Assembly (NCBI GenBank): GCA_964497585.1
Contig: CAZCDS010000079.1
Span: 1 to 28,919, forward strand
Origin: CAZCDS01 sp964497585
GTDB lineage: Bacteria; Desulfobacterota; Desulfomonilia; Desulfomonilales; Desulfomonilaceae
Reading direction: 5' to 3'
DNA length: 28,919 nt
Made by a program: the position numbers and the translations under genes. The notes below the pieces were generated by a model, which saw only the letters and a program-made list of their open reading frames with translations, searched no databases and was not told the origin of the DNA. Shown piece by piece: positions 14,990 through 23,600 of the stretch (position 1 is the first letter of the stretch; every line of letters starts with the position of its first letter).

Positions 14990-15395
14990 CCTCGGACTCT
15001 TGAAGTTAATGAAGGGCGAACCATTTGGTGATGTATTCATCATAACTCACCGGAAGGTCGGTCAGGTTGGTCACATCGGTCATTTCTTTCAGTTAGTTTC
15101 TGTTATATCAGCACATTACTGCTGGCAATTCGTATGACCGACCTCCACCACGACTGACCTTGTGCCGGTCTTCGAGGGAATTCGCCACGAGTACTCGGAA
15201 GCGGTGAGTGGAACATACCGGCTAGGCTTCGAAAAGCCCCTTTGAATGGGCGTTTTGAGTATTAGCCAAAAAATTAACGCAAAATTCGGGGCAGTTTACC
15301 ATTACCGAGAACCTAACTTCGCTTAGAATCGATCTCAGGGGCATTCTCGTGCGATTCTCGTGACGAGTCCCATAGGCGTCTTTCCGAAGCAGGCC
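14990..15395 (+). repeat. Dispersed repeat, copy B (partner at 308-760)
   Basis: This is collinear with 308-760. The matching blocks include the GGTCGGTCA/TCGGTCATT run (about 15056-15085), GAGTACTCGGA (about 15190), CCTTTGAATGGGCGT (about 15240-15254), AATTAACGCAAAAT (about 15271-15285) and AATCGATCTCAGGGGCATTC (about 15327-15346). It ends about 100 bp before the gene at 15497. No intact reading frame is present. Confidence 0.7.
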
Positions 15396-15496
15396 GGCGA
15401 GACGGAAATGACGGGATTTTGACAGGAAGGTCGACGCGCACAGAGGCTCCTGTGCTATGGTTGTGGGCAGTAGTCCCATAAGATCGACGGTGAGTC

Positions 15497-16501
15497 ATGA
15501 CCATCCCGGAAGACCCCACGGAACGGAAGAAATGGATGATGGATGTCCTCAGAGGCTATGGGGAGGAATTCCTCATCTTCGAGCCGGAGGATCAGCCGAA
15601 CGTCTTCGCGGAGAAGGAGCGCCAGGTTACCGAGACACTGAAAAGTGGGAAGGTCAACCCCAGCACTTTGCAGCATTGGCACTACCTGGAACAAACGAGG
15701 AGCCTCCTTCGTGACCGGTACGGCATCTTTGAGCGCGCCGATCTCGTGATCGACTGCCCTCTTTTCCTCGTACGGCCACGTGGTCTAGATCAACCACAGG
15801 ATTTCCGAAAGGCCTTCCAGCTGGTTATCCGCCGCGGCATGATCGGGTTCATCTGCAGGAGGTACCGGAATTGTACGCGGGAAGGGTGCCCGTTCAAAAA
15901 GCGGAGGGTCCTCGACATCTACGATCTCATCGCCCTTCTGGACGGGAAGAGCCTGCCTCATGCAATTCGCGTCGTCGAGTCGTACTTTGGCGTTGAACTT
16001 GGGGATTTCCCCGACAAACAAGCAGGAGACGGAGGGAAGAAGATCCCGGCCGCGGCGGAGAATGGGGGAACTAACCAGCAGTGGATACGGTACGCGGTTC
16101 GCAAATCGGACCTCGAGAGACTCTTCTCCATCCCCATGAAGGGCAAAGGCTCTGGTAAAAGGTTCGTGGAGACGGCCCTTGCCGTTATCCTCCGAGCCCC
16201 TGAGGCTCCGTACGATGGATACAATTCCGACACCGGGCAAGCGATCCTGCTCAGCAGAACCTTCGATTGGCAAAACGTACTTCCCGAGATGGGCACGGCG
16301 TCAAGGTTGTTCCTGTGGGTTCATTGGCGACAGGCCGAGGCAGGCTCGAAGCTCCGGATGACCGTCCAAGACGTGGCAGATGCCCTTGGGGTGGACAAGC
16401 GGACCGTTCAGATGCACAAGAAGTTCCTCGTTGACAACGGCTACCTGGAGGTGGACGAGAGGAGGAACCTCTGGGCAGCCAACTACGCGGGTCATGATTA
16501 A
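15497..16501 (+). CDS. Putative DNA-binding protein with primase-like Cys cluster and C-terminal helix-turn-helix
   Basis: This 334-aa protein has no family I can name. Residues 118-168 (C120, C126, C131-PF, then DIYDLIALLDGKSLPHAIRVV) resemble the zinc-binding N-terminus of DnaG/phage primases, in which a Cys cluster is followed by DxxDLxMxLEGxSFPEAL. Residues about 295-325 (VQDVADALGVDKRTVQMH, then a wing-like NGYLEVDERR) look like a winged helix-turn-helix. The middle is not recognised. The ATG at 15497 has only a weak ribosome binding site (GGTGAG). It is flanked by decayed mobile DNA on both sides and is a single gene, so it may be cargo or a replication/regulatory protein of a former element. 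Coding quality is good: it is long, has normal composition and its overlapping frames are all shorter. Confidence 0.65.
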   Translation: MTIPEDPTERKKWMMDVLRGYGEEFLIFEPEDQPNVFAEKERQVTETLKSGKVNPSTLQHWHYLEQTRSLLRDRYGIFERADLVIDCPLFLVRPRGLDQPQDFRKAFQLVIRRGMIGFICRRYRNCTREGCPFKKRRVLDIYDLIALLDGKSLPHAIRVVESYFGVELGDFPDKQAGDGGKKIPAAAENGGTNQQWIRYAVRKSDLERLFSIPMKGKGSGKRFVETALAVILRAPEAPYDGYNSDTGQAILLSRTFDWQNVLPEMGTASRLFLWVHWRQAEAGSKLRMTVQDVADALGVDKRTVQMHKKFLVDNGYLEVDERRNLWAANYAGHD

Positions 16502-17281
16502 TATATAGTGTGATCTTAAATGATTGTAGTTATATTTTCACCCCCTTACAAAAAATATCGGACGCCCCGTTCGATATTTCCTCTAACTCCACCTATATAT
16601 AATAGAGGAGTACGTACCAGCTAGATTACCAGTACTTGGATCAGTTACTTGATATCCCATATCACCTATTGATCTGATCTATCCACCACCATTCATGAAC
16701 CACTTATCCATTCTTCAGCATTGCCTGATTCTTTGTTCATATCCATCATTTGATCCATCACTTTCTCTAAGCTTATGCACTCTCTTAATCATGTCGTGTA
16801 TTCCAATCTTCATGTCCGATCGGATCCTGTTTACGAAGTTATATGTATTTACGACATTTTACATAAAGATATATTTATAAGTACTTGCTTCCTTATTGTT
16901 TTTTTTCTCAGTTTCTCTCTTCCCGTCTCAGGCTCATGTCCTCAGACGTTGGGTTCGGCCCCAGTCTGCCCACGGTGTTCGTTCCGATGTGTTTCCTAGA
17001 GGCTTGGGATGGTCGCATGGTTTCGGTTATAATGCACAAATACGAATTACATGATAATATAAATATGTTATTGTTTATGTCAACCTTTCTGATCGTATCC
17101 ATGAGCATTTGTACGGCTATATAGTCACTTATGCATACTTACGAACATATTGTTATGGATTACCATATATATTTTTTGTGATGTTCTTGTAAATCTCCTT
17201 CGTATCGTAGTGCTCAACGCCTGTCGGCATTTCAGGGATCTGCACAGGCAATTCTCATTAATCGACATTACCGCGCTGTCT
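16502..17281. other. AT-rich spacer without genes
   Basis: About 780 bp of unusually AT-rich DNA after the putative DNA-binding gene. It has runs such as TATATATAATAGAGG near 16595 and a long pyrimidine tract near 16895-16930. Three short overlapping frames show no family resemblance and no ribosome binding sites. The last part (about 17025-17215) is the second copy of the AT-rich repeat. Base composition unlike the neighbours suggests acquired or non-coding DNA. Confidence 0.55.
17025..17215 (+). repeat. AT-rich dispersed repeat, copy 2 (partner at 8925-9110)
   Basis: This is collinear and in the same orientation as 8925-9110, sharing GAATTACAT plus AT runs, CTATATxGTCACT, and GATGTTxTTG followed by AAATCTCCTTC. 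It is followed about 70 bp later by a copy of the hairpin-bearing element, then by the GlcG/HbpS gene. Non-coding. Confidence 0.65.
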
Positions 17282-17513
17282 TCGGGCGACGAGCACGGCG
17301 GCAGGAAATGCTTGACGGGCTGAGGGACAGTGAAGTAGGCTCAGAAACAGGGCAAAAGTGCTCTTTTCATCAATGTGACGACCGTTTTGCCTGCGTCCGG
17401 TCGCGTGGTACACCCCACGGAGATCTTTTTGGATCAGCGGGGCGGGCTCTCTTCCTCCAAGGGAGCAAGGAAAGCACCAAGAGGCCGGACAGCCGCATAA
17501 TTCCAGATTAGAG
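17282..17513 (+). repeat. Dispersed element with conserved hairpins, copy 2 (partner at 14519-14751)
   Basis: This is the plus-strand copy of the element upstream of the kinase operon. The hairpins are at 17404-17419 (CGTGG/CCACG) and 17452-17464 (TTCC-loop-GGGA). It ends with GCCGCATAATTCC about 10 bp before the ATG of the gene at 17524, so it would be in the 5' untranslated region if transcription starts upstream. A short open frame across it (17308-17511) is kept by the similarity to copy 1, but I do not think it is a gene. Confidence 0.6.
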
Positions 17514-17523
17514 GGGGAAGATC

Positions 17524-17991
17524 ATGGCAGACTCTAAGCCAAATATGCCATTGTCCGGTTCAGTAGCGATTACTCAGATGCCAATTCCCTATGGTTCGGC
17601 CATTAGCCTGGAGCACGCGAAGAAGGTCGCGGCCGCCGCTATCGCCGAGGTACGCAAGAACAACTGGACCATGGCGGTGGCAGTCACAGATACGGCCGGC
17701 TACCTGGTCTATTTCGAAAGGATCGACGCGACGCCGGTTGGTAGCGTAGCCGTGGCGATCAGTAAAGCGCGGTCGGCTGCCCAGTTCAAGCGGCCGACGA
17801 AGGTATTTCAGGACGCACTGGCTGAAGGCGGGGAAGGCCTCCGTATCTTGGGCCTGGAGGGCGCTGTGCCTGTCGAAGGGGGACTTCCTCTCGTCATGGA
17901 TGGCAAGATCGTGGGTGCGATCGGAGTTTCAGGCGGCACGAGTGCGCAGGACGGCCAGTGTGCCGAACCCGGGGCACAGGCATTGAAATAA
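17524..17991 (+). CDS. GlcG/HbpS (DUF336) family protein
   Basis: This 155-aa protein is a typical one-domain member of the GlcG/HbpS family. It has ISLEHAKKVAAAAIAEVRKNNW followed by MAVAVTDTAGYLVYFERIDATPVGSVAVAISKARSAAQFKRPT, a central GLRILGLEGAVPVEGGLPLV and a C-terminal GAIGVSGGTSAQDGQCAEPGAQAL. Family members bind haem or cobalamin-like cofactors in some cases and often accompany glycolate or diol metabolism genes; the exact role here is unknown. The length is normal for the family. There is no signal peptide. A purine-rich ribosome binding site (GAGGGGGAAG) lies just before the ATG. It stands alone, with a dispersed element immediately upstream and a convergent gene downstream. Confidence 0.85.
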   Translation: MADSKPNMPLSGSVAITQMPIPYGSAISLEHAKKVAAAAIAEVRKNNWTMAVAVTDTAGYLVYFERIDATPVGSVAVAISKARSAAQFKRPTKVFQDALAEGGEGLRILGLEGAVPVEGGLPLVMDGKIVGAIGVSGGTSAQDGQCAEPGAQALK

Positions 17992-18237
17992 CTTCAGCGT
18001 GAACGTGGTTCGTGTGAACCCAGGACATCGTGTCCTCAAGATCACTCTCGATAGGACCCAAGATGCCGAATCGCTCGTCTATTTTCCTGAGCAATAGAAA
18101 ACCCGCGTCCGAGATGATCCTCGTTCCTTAGGAACGGCTCTATGTCCTTGCTTTAGGGAGATTTTCAGGGGGCTGCCTCAGAATTTTTCGAAAGAACAAT
18201 GTCTTTCCTTCGGTTTGGCGCGCCCGACGATGCTGAG

Positions 18238-19185
18238 TTACTTGCCTCTCACTTTATCAAGCTTGTGCTTGAGCTCTTTGTTGCTCGGCTCCTGAGCAAG
18301 AGCCTTTTGATAAGCTGCTGCGGCCTCTTCCTTCCGACCCAGGGCCGAGAGAATGTCACCCAGGTGTTCCAAATGAGCTTTAATGGGCTTCAGTTCAACA
18401 GCCTTTTCGACGTGCGGAAGAGCTTTTTCAGGGCTGCCTTTTTTGAACAACACCCAGGCAAGCGAGTCGAGAATGTACGCATTGCCGGGCTGGATCTTCA
18501 GGGCCTTCCGGATAAGTTTCTCTGCTGGGTCCAAATCCTTCCCTTGCTCCGCAAGCATGTAACCGAGAGCGTTCATGGCGCCGGGACATTCCTGGTCTAT
18601 TGCCTTCTCGTACCATTTTGCAGCCTCAGCGTAGTCCTGCTTCACGCCGAGTCCCATTTTATACATGTATCCCAGACCCCACTGAGCCCGTGAGTAGCTT
18701 TGCTCAGCCGCTTTGCGGCGCCACTTTATTGACTTTACGTAGTCTTTTTCGACCCCACGGCCGTCTCGATACTTCACAGCAAGGTTGTTCTGTGCTCTTG
18801 CGTAGCCCTGCTCCGCCGCTCTTCTCAACCATTTGACCGCTTCAGCCGGGTTGTCGTGAATACCAACTTCCGTTCCGCTGTTCATCCTTCCCATATGGTA
18901 TTGGGCCACCGGATCTCCCTTTTCCGCAGCGGCCCTGATCAGTACCGTTGCCCTGGCACTCCTGTATATTTCCTTGATCTTCTCTATAGCTTCAGCATCC
19001 CCTTTTTCACGCAATGTCATCAAGTCGCTCAAACGCTTGGATAGGTCTGCGAACGATGACCAATTCAGGACGTCATTGGTCTCTGCCGGTCTTTTCGCAG
19101 ATTGGCCCTTTTGCTCACATAAGGCCAATATTGGATTCGAACACAATATAACAAGAGAAATTACTGCTATGATAATCCGCTTCAT
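18238..19185 (-). CDS. Exported Sel1/TPR repeat protein
   Basis: This 315-aa protein starts with a signal peptide (MKRIIIAVISLVILCSNPILALC). At least three Sel1-type repeats follow at about residues 95-210 (AVKWLRRAAEQGYARAQNNLA, SIKWRRKAAEQSYSRAQWGLG, AAKWYEKAIDQECPGAMNALG). C-terminal TPR motifs complete it (AEKLIRKALKIQPGNAYILDSLAW, then ALPHVEKAVELKP and AAAYQKALAQEPSNKEL). Such proteins scaffold protein-protein contacts in the periplasm or outer membrane. AGGAGG lies eight bases before the ATG. It follows the ankyrin gene at 19308 on the same strand with a 122-bp gap, so it may be co-transcribed with the CHAT/ankyrin module. The signal peptide could be cleaved after ALA; a lipobox is not clear. 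Confidence 0.85.
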   Translation of the reverse strand: MKRIIIAVISLVILCSNPILALCEQKGQSAKRPAETNDVLNWSSFADLSKRLSDLMTLREKGDAEAIEKIKEIYRSARATVLIRAAAEKGDPVAQYHMGRMNSGTEVGIHDNPAEAVKWLRRAAEQGYARAQNNLAVKYRDGRGVEKDYVKSIKWRRKAAEQSYSRAQWGLGYMYKMGLGVKQDYAEAAKWYEKAIDQECPGAMNALGYMLAEQGKDLDPAEKLIRKALKIQPGNAYILDSLAWVLFKKGSPEKALPHVEKAVELKPIKAHLEHLGDILSALGRKEEAAAAYQKALAQEPSNKELKHKLDKVRGK

Positions 19186-19307
19186 GGGCTCGGCCTCCTG
19201 AGACTCGATGATATATCGATGTTGGTTTCTTGGAGCTCCAGGTCCGGCGATACGACCTTCATGTCATCTGAGGGCTGCTGTCAGTCTTCCTGTCCGAATT
19301 CTCCCGT

Positions 19308-20054
19308 TCATCGTTTCGCAGTAGCGGTTTCGAGGAGCTTCACCACCTGAGAGGCTCCCCTGGCCCGGGCGCAGGAAAGAGGCGTACAGCCTGCCTTGTT
19401 CTTGCACATGGGGTCCGCTCCCTTGCTCAGCAGATACTGCACCGCTCCCAGGTCGCCCTTCGCGGCAAAGTAGAAGAGCAGGGTATTACCGTGGGAGTCC
19501 TTGGCGTCCACCGGGATTCGCTTCTGCAGGAACCCCATCAGCACAGGGAAGTCCCTGGGGTCCGCGTTGCGGAGACGCTCCACGGCATCCGCCTTCAGCG
19601 AGGGCTTCCTGGGCGTATCCTTGGGTTCCGTGAAACCTACCGACGCGGTATCGGACGGGGAGGTGAGGCTCCGTCGCTCCAGCGCGCGGGAACGTGCGCT
19701 GAGCCTCCGGGTCAGAGCGTCCCGGTTGACGCTCTTGGGTATGGCCATGAAGGTGAGCTTCTTCGCTCCCGTGGCAGACGCGATACGCCTCCCACCGGGA
19801 AGGTCTCTGTGGTGATCCCCGTCGCAATTAATGTCGCTGCTGTCGCAGGCGAGCTTGAGCAGCCCACGCACGTCGATGTGGTGATCGTCCGAGCAACTCG
19901 GGTCGTTGCTGTCGCAGGCCAGCTTCAGCAGACCACGCACGTCGATGTGGTGATCGTCGTCGCAATTTGGGTTGTTGCCGTCGCAGGCGAGCACCCCTGA
20001 GGCCATCACTACCGCAGCAGCAAGGGCCACAATGACTATCACGAAGCGTCTCAT
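19308..20054 (-). CDS. Exported Cys/His-repeat and ankyrin protein, paralogue 1
   Basis: This 248-aa protein has a signal peptide (MRRFVIVIVALAAAVVMASG, then VLAC) that could be cut by signal peptidase I or, less typically, II. Three 23-residue units follow directly, each starting CD, with a second Cys six residues on and then two His; the first two end in HHIDVRGLLKLA. A charged linker follows (about residues 90-160). Two ankyrin repeats complete it (DSHGNTLLFYFAAKGDLGAV and AGCTPLSCARARGASQVV). The regular Cys-x5-Cys-x3-His-His pattern suggests metal binding or disulfides; this is inference. The ATG at 20054 has AGGAGG eight bases upstream; a longer frame runs into MITE repeats and is not real. 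It is nearly identical through the linker to the protein at 24822 but has one fewer Cys/His unit and a different ankyrin region. Confidence 0.82.
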   Translation of the reverse strand: MRRFVIVIVALAAAVVMASGVLACDGNNPNCDDDHHIDVRGLLKLACDSNDPSCSDDHHIDVRGLLKLACDSSDINCDGDHHRDLPGGRRIASATGAKKLTFMAIPKSVNRDALTRRLSARSRALERRSLTSPSDTASVGFTEPKDTPRKPSLKADAVERLRNADPRDFPVLMGFLQKRIPVDAKDSHGNTLLFYFAAKGDLGAVQYLLSKGADPMCKNKAGCTPLSCARARGASQVVKLLETATAKR

Positions 20055-20135
20055 CGGGCTTTCCTCCTTGGAATTTCTCGGTCTGTATAAAGGTTCCCGG
20101 TTGACTCGGGTTTCTGACAGAAAAATGAAAAGAGT
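20055..20135 (-). promoter_or_regulatory. Conserved leader of ankyrin gene 1
   Basis: This stretch upstream of the ATG at 20054 is nearly the same as 25737-25815 upstream of the paralogue. It includes the AAGGAGGAAAG ribosome binding site region, AACCTTTATA and an imperfect inverted repeat CCCGG-TTGAC-TCGGG at 20096-20110. Conservation may simply reflect the duplication, but it extends well past the ribosome binding site, so promoter or leader elements are likely inside it. Confidence 0.4.
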
Positions 20136-20186
20136 CTTGGAGATTCCCCCTCGCCCTTCCCTCTCCAGCCGGAGGAGAAGGAGAGG

Positions 20187-20623
20187 GAGATTGCTTCGTC
20201 GCTTTGCTCCTCGCAATGACAGGCCCACACCGCTGTGGTACTGGCGCTCCATCTCCAAGGATGTCATTGCGAGCCCGACCAGAGGGAGGGCGTGGCAATC
20301 TCAGCGCATTGGGGTGTGTGAGAAGCATTGAGATTGCTTCGTCGCTTCGCTCCTCGCAATGACAAGCCCCTCCTTTCGCCAACAACCCGCCTGGACTATG
20401 TCATTGCGAGCCCGACCGGAGGGAGGGCGTGGCAATCTCAGATGCTTGTACGCGTTGAGATTGCTTCGTCGCTTCGCTCCTCGCAATGACGGGCCCACAC
20501 CGCTGTGTCAGTACCGCCCCATCTCCAAGAATGTCATTGCGAGCCCGACCAAAGGGAGGGCGTGGCAATCTCAGATGCTTGTACGCGTTGAGATTGCTTC
20601 GTCGCTCTGCTCGTCGGAATCAC
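20187..20623. repeat. Cluster 1 of palindromic MITE-like repeats
   Basis: Alternating half-sites form inverted repeats. The GAGATTGCTTCGTCGCT form (ending CTCGCAATGAC) occurs at 20187-20220, 20330-20363, 20457-20490 and 20590-20623. The GTCATTGCGAG form (ending GGCAATCTCAG) occurs at 20263-20304, 20400-20441 and 20533-20574. The ends are complementary, so neighbouring half-sites can pair. The spacers also recur (for example CCACACCGCTGTG and ATCTCCAAG). This is a family of non-autonomous repeats found scattered in many bacterial genomes. They fill the gap between CHAT gene 1 and ankyrin gene 1. Confidence 0.88.
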
Positions 20624-20661
20624 GGGGCCGAGTGCGGTGCACGAAATCGCCGATAGGAGGT

Positions 20662-23600
20662 TCAATCGCCTTCCCCGACAAGGATGAAGGCCGCCCAAAA
20701 GAGCGGGTGGTCGTACCCCGCTCTGCGTATGTCGTGCCTGGCAAGTTTGAGCGCCTGCAATTTGTCTTTTCCAGCGAAGAGGTACGTGCAAAACTTTTCC
20801 GTGAGCATCGTGGAAGAGGAGGTCTCCACGGACCAAAGACTCATCAGCACGGACCTTGCCCCCGCATACTGAAACGCTCTGCCCATACCCATGATCCCCT
20901 CACCGGAGACCTTTCTTCCAAGGCCGGACTTGCACGCGGTCAACGCCACCACATCCGCCTTGATTCGTAACCCCATGACCTCACTCATCCGCAGAAGACC
21001 ATCGGTGCCTGCGGGGAGCAGCGAGAGGAACAACACCGGTTCCTTAACACCGTCCACGTCATCCCCATAGGAACCGTGAAGTGCGAAGACAATGTGCCTG
21101 AACTGTCCGAGTCTCGGCGCGAGCCGCTCAAGGAGCATCTGCTTGGACGCGGAAAACCCCGTGAACGCCTCCGTTTGCTTGTGAGCCGCGGCCAACCGAC
21201 GGGCAAGCTCTCCCGTCTCGGGCAATCTGGGTAGATCAAGACCGGTTTGCCCCATGTATCGTCGTGAACCGGAACCCAGGGTCTTCGATTCAGTGAGGGC
21301 AAGCTTGTGTGCCGATAGCTTCGCAGCTCTCCGATCCTTCAAGCTGGTGACCGGATCCGCGATAACGAGGAGCCCATGCTTCGGGACCTGTCCCCTGCCG
21401 CAGGTCCGCGCGAGGGTGAGTGCGGAGAGGGACTGGTAATAGACCACAGGATTCCTGTCACCGAAGAACTGCACACCAGTTGCAGCAGGAAGTTCACCCT
21501 TTTGAACGATCCTTCCCTTCCCCTTCACCACGAGGGCTTCAAAGGGCAAATCACTCAGCGTATCGTCGGGGATTATGATGATCGGCTTACCCGCGGGTAT
21601 ACTGCCAAGCACATCCGACAAGAGAAGATCGAACAACCGCCTCCCTGATGCGAAATCGAAGGAGCGCAGCCTAGCCATGATTTCTTTGTGATCATAGGGG
21701 GGTTGGACCAGGAGAGGTGTCCGGAATTTCCGTACCAATGACTGGACCGTGGTCTTCTCAACGGCCTTCAGGAGGGCCTTCACCATTGTGTTCCCATGCA
21801 CCAGGTAGATCAATACCGCAGAATTGGTCACGTCATAGGCGATGACCCACTCCCTCTCGCGCAGCGCGCTCCCGTCGAGCCCCACGGATTTGACGGGATA
21901 CTTCGTCGCTGCAAAGAGCGGGTGCTTTTCTCGTACCTCCTCCCGATGACGCTGGATTTCCTCATCGAGTTTTCGAATCTTCCGTTCGTTATATTCGATG
22001 AGTGGCGCATCCTCATCACGGACCGCTTTCTGTCGCCTCGACTCCAGGATGCTTCGCCGATTCGCCAGCTCATTGTCCTTCTCCAGTACGTCTTTGGGTA
22101 CATCAAAATGCATCCTGCTTGGCCTCTTGGAGATCGCCTCCGCGAATGCCCGTGCCTTCGAGAAATCGGAAATGCTGAACGCGTCCTGTGGTTTATTCAG
22201 TTTCAACCGCACCCTGGCTAGTCCTTCGTAGGGATCTGTCCGACGGAACCCCCTGGAACTCACATCGAAGTATGTGGCTCGTTGTTCAGCCGTGAGTGAT
22301 TTCCGCTGTTCCTCGGTAAGCCCAATGGCCCGTCTGTAGTACTCCGCAGCAGCGGCATAGTCTCCCAGGTTCTCCATGGCAAGGCCCAGACCGGTACACG
22401 CAGCGAAACGGTTCTCCCAGTGCTGTTTCTTCTCAGCTTGGGCGAGCAGTTTCCGATAAGCTATCTCAGCCGTCTTGAAATCGGACCTCAAGAGCGCCAG
22501 CCGAGCCTTGCCGAGCGGGCTATGTGACTTTTTCAGACAGATTTCGGCCTGGTCATACTCGCCCATGTCCATGTGCAGTTGTGCAAGCAGGGCATTGGTG
22601 AGACGAGAGTCGCGGGCAAGTCCCAGCTTCTCCTGTATCGCCAACGCCTTTTGATAGTGGTCTCGTGCCTTGTCGTACCTGTCCGTACCCCAGTACACGA
22701 CTCCCATACGCCAGAGCGTTTTTGCCTCCTGCTTGGGAACCCTAATCGTGCGAAAAATCTCAAGCGATTCCGTCAAGTACCTCAATGCCTCCTCGGGACG
22801 TCCCAAGGATTTGTGGATCATCCCCACGGAACCGAGCGCGTCGGCCTCGCCCTTCACATAACCTATCAGTTTGGACAGCTTGATTGCTTCCCTGTACGCA
22901 TCAAGGGCTTTGTCCGTCTGTCCCAATGAGGTGTACGCCCTGCCCATTCCGTTCAGCGCTTCGATCTCGCCCTTCACATATCCGGCATTGCGCATGATCT
23001 CACGAGACTGCCAGTGGTATTCCAACGCCCGGCCGAATTCCCGCTGCGCCCTGTTCACCCGACCGAGACTGTTCAGCGCGGAAGCCTGGTCCTTCACAGA
23101 TTTTATCTTTCGGGCAAGCTCCAATGATTGCTGGGAATATTCCCTTGCCTCTTCGTATCGCTCCTGAATTCGACACAGCTCCCCCAGATGGTTGAGGCTC
23201 TCTGCCTGGCCTTTCGTGTGCTTGATTCTCCTCCTGATCGCCAGGGATTTCTTGAAACATTCCCGTGCCTTGTCAAGACGACCCCAGTGCTGATAGACGG
23301 TTCCCAGCCTGTCGAGCGCGTACCCTTCGCCTATGGCTCCGTCTGATGCTCGGTTGAGTTCCAACGCCTGCTTGTAAGATTGCTCGGCTTTTTCAAATTC
23401 ACCCATATCCAGGTACACGGACCCTTCTCCACTGAGGCTGCGAGCCTCACCGCGCTGGTCCCCCGATGCTCGGGCGAGTGCCAATGCCGTCTTGTGGAGC
23501 GCGAGCGCTTCATTGTATTCACCCAGAATCTTGTGCATGAGACCAAGATGGTTCATGACCTCCGTCTTCTTGCGGAGGTGGTCCAGCTCCTCATAGATTC

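Larger units (their letters stand above)
14409..15496. other. Mobile-element graveyard
   Basis: This 1.1-kb gap holds three decayed pieces, listed separately: a dispersed element on the minus strand (about 14519-14751), an IS1380-like transposase remnant (about 14745-14984) and a copy of the 308-760 repeat (about 14990-15395). Any promoter for the kinase operon must lie within or just downstream of the first piece, around 14409-14520. No intact gene is visible. Confidence 0.6.

Noticed and set aside
14763..15137. Plus-strand open frame of 124 aa
   Set aside because: It is antisense to the IS1380-like transposase remnant and runs into the dispersed repeat. No family resemblance.
17308..17511. 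Short protein (67 aa) resembling the minus-strand frame at 14476-14805
   Set aside because: The similarity follows from the shared DNA element. The frames differ in start and end, have no ribosome binding sites, and the best-kept features are hairpins rather than codons.
20187..20623. CRISPR-like appearance of regularly recurring repeats
   Set aside because: Repeats alternate in orientation, spacers are themselves repeated and variable in length, and no cas genes are present.
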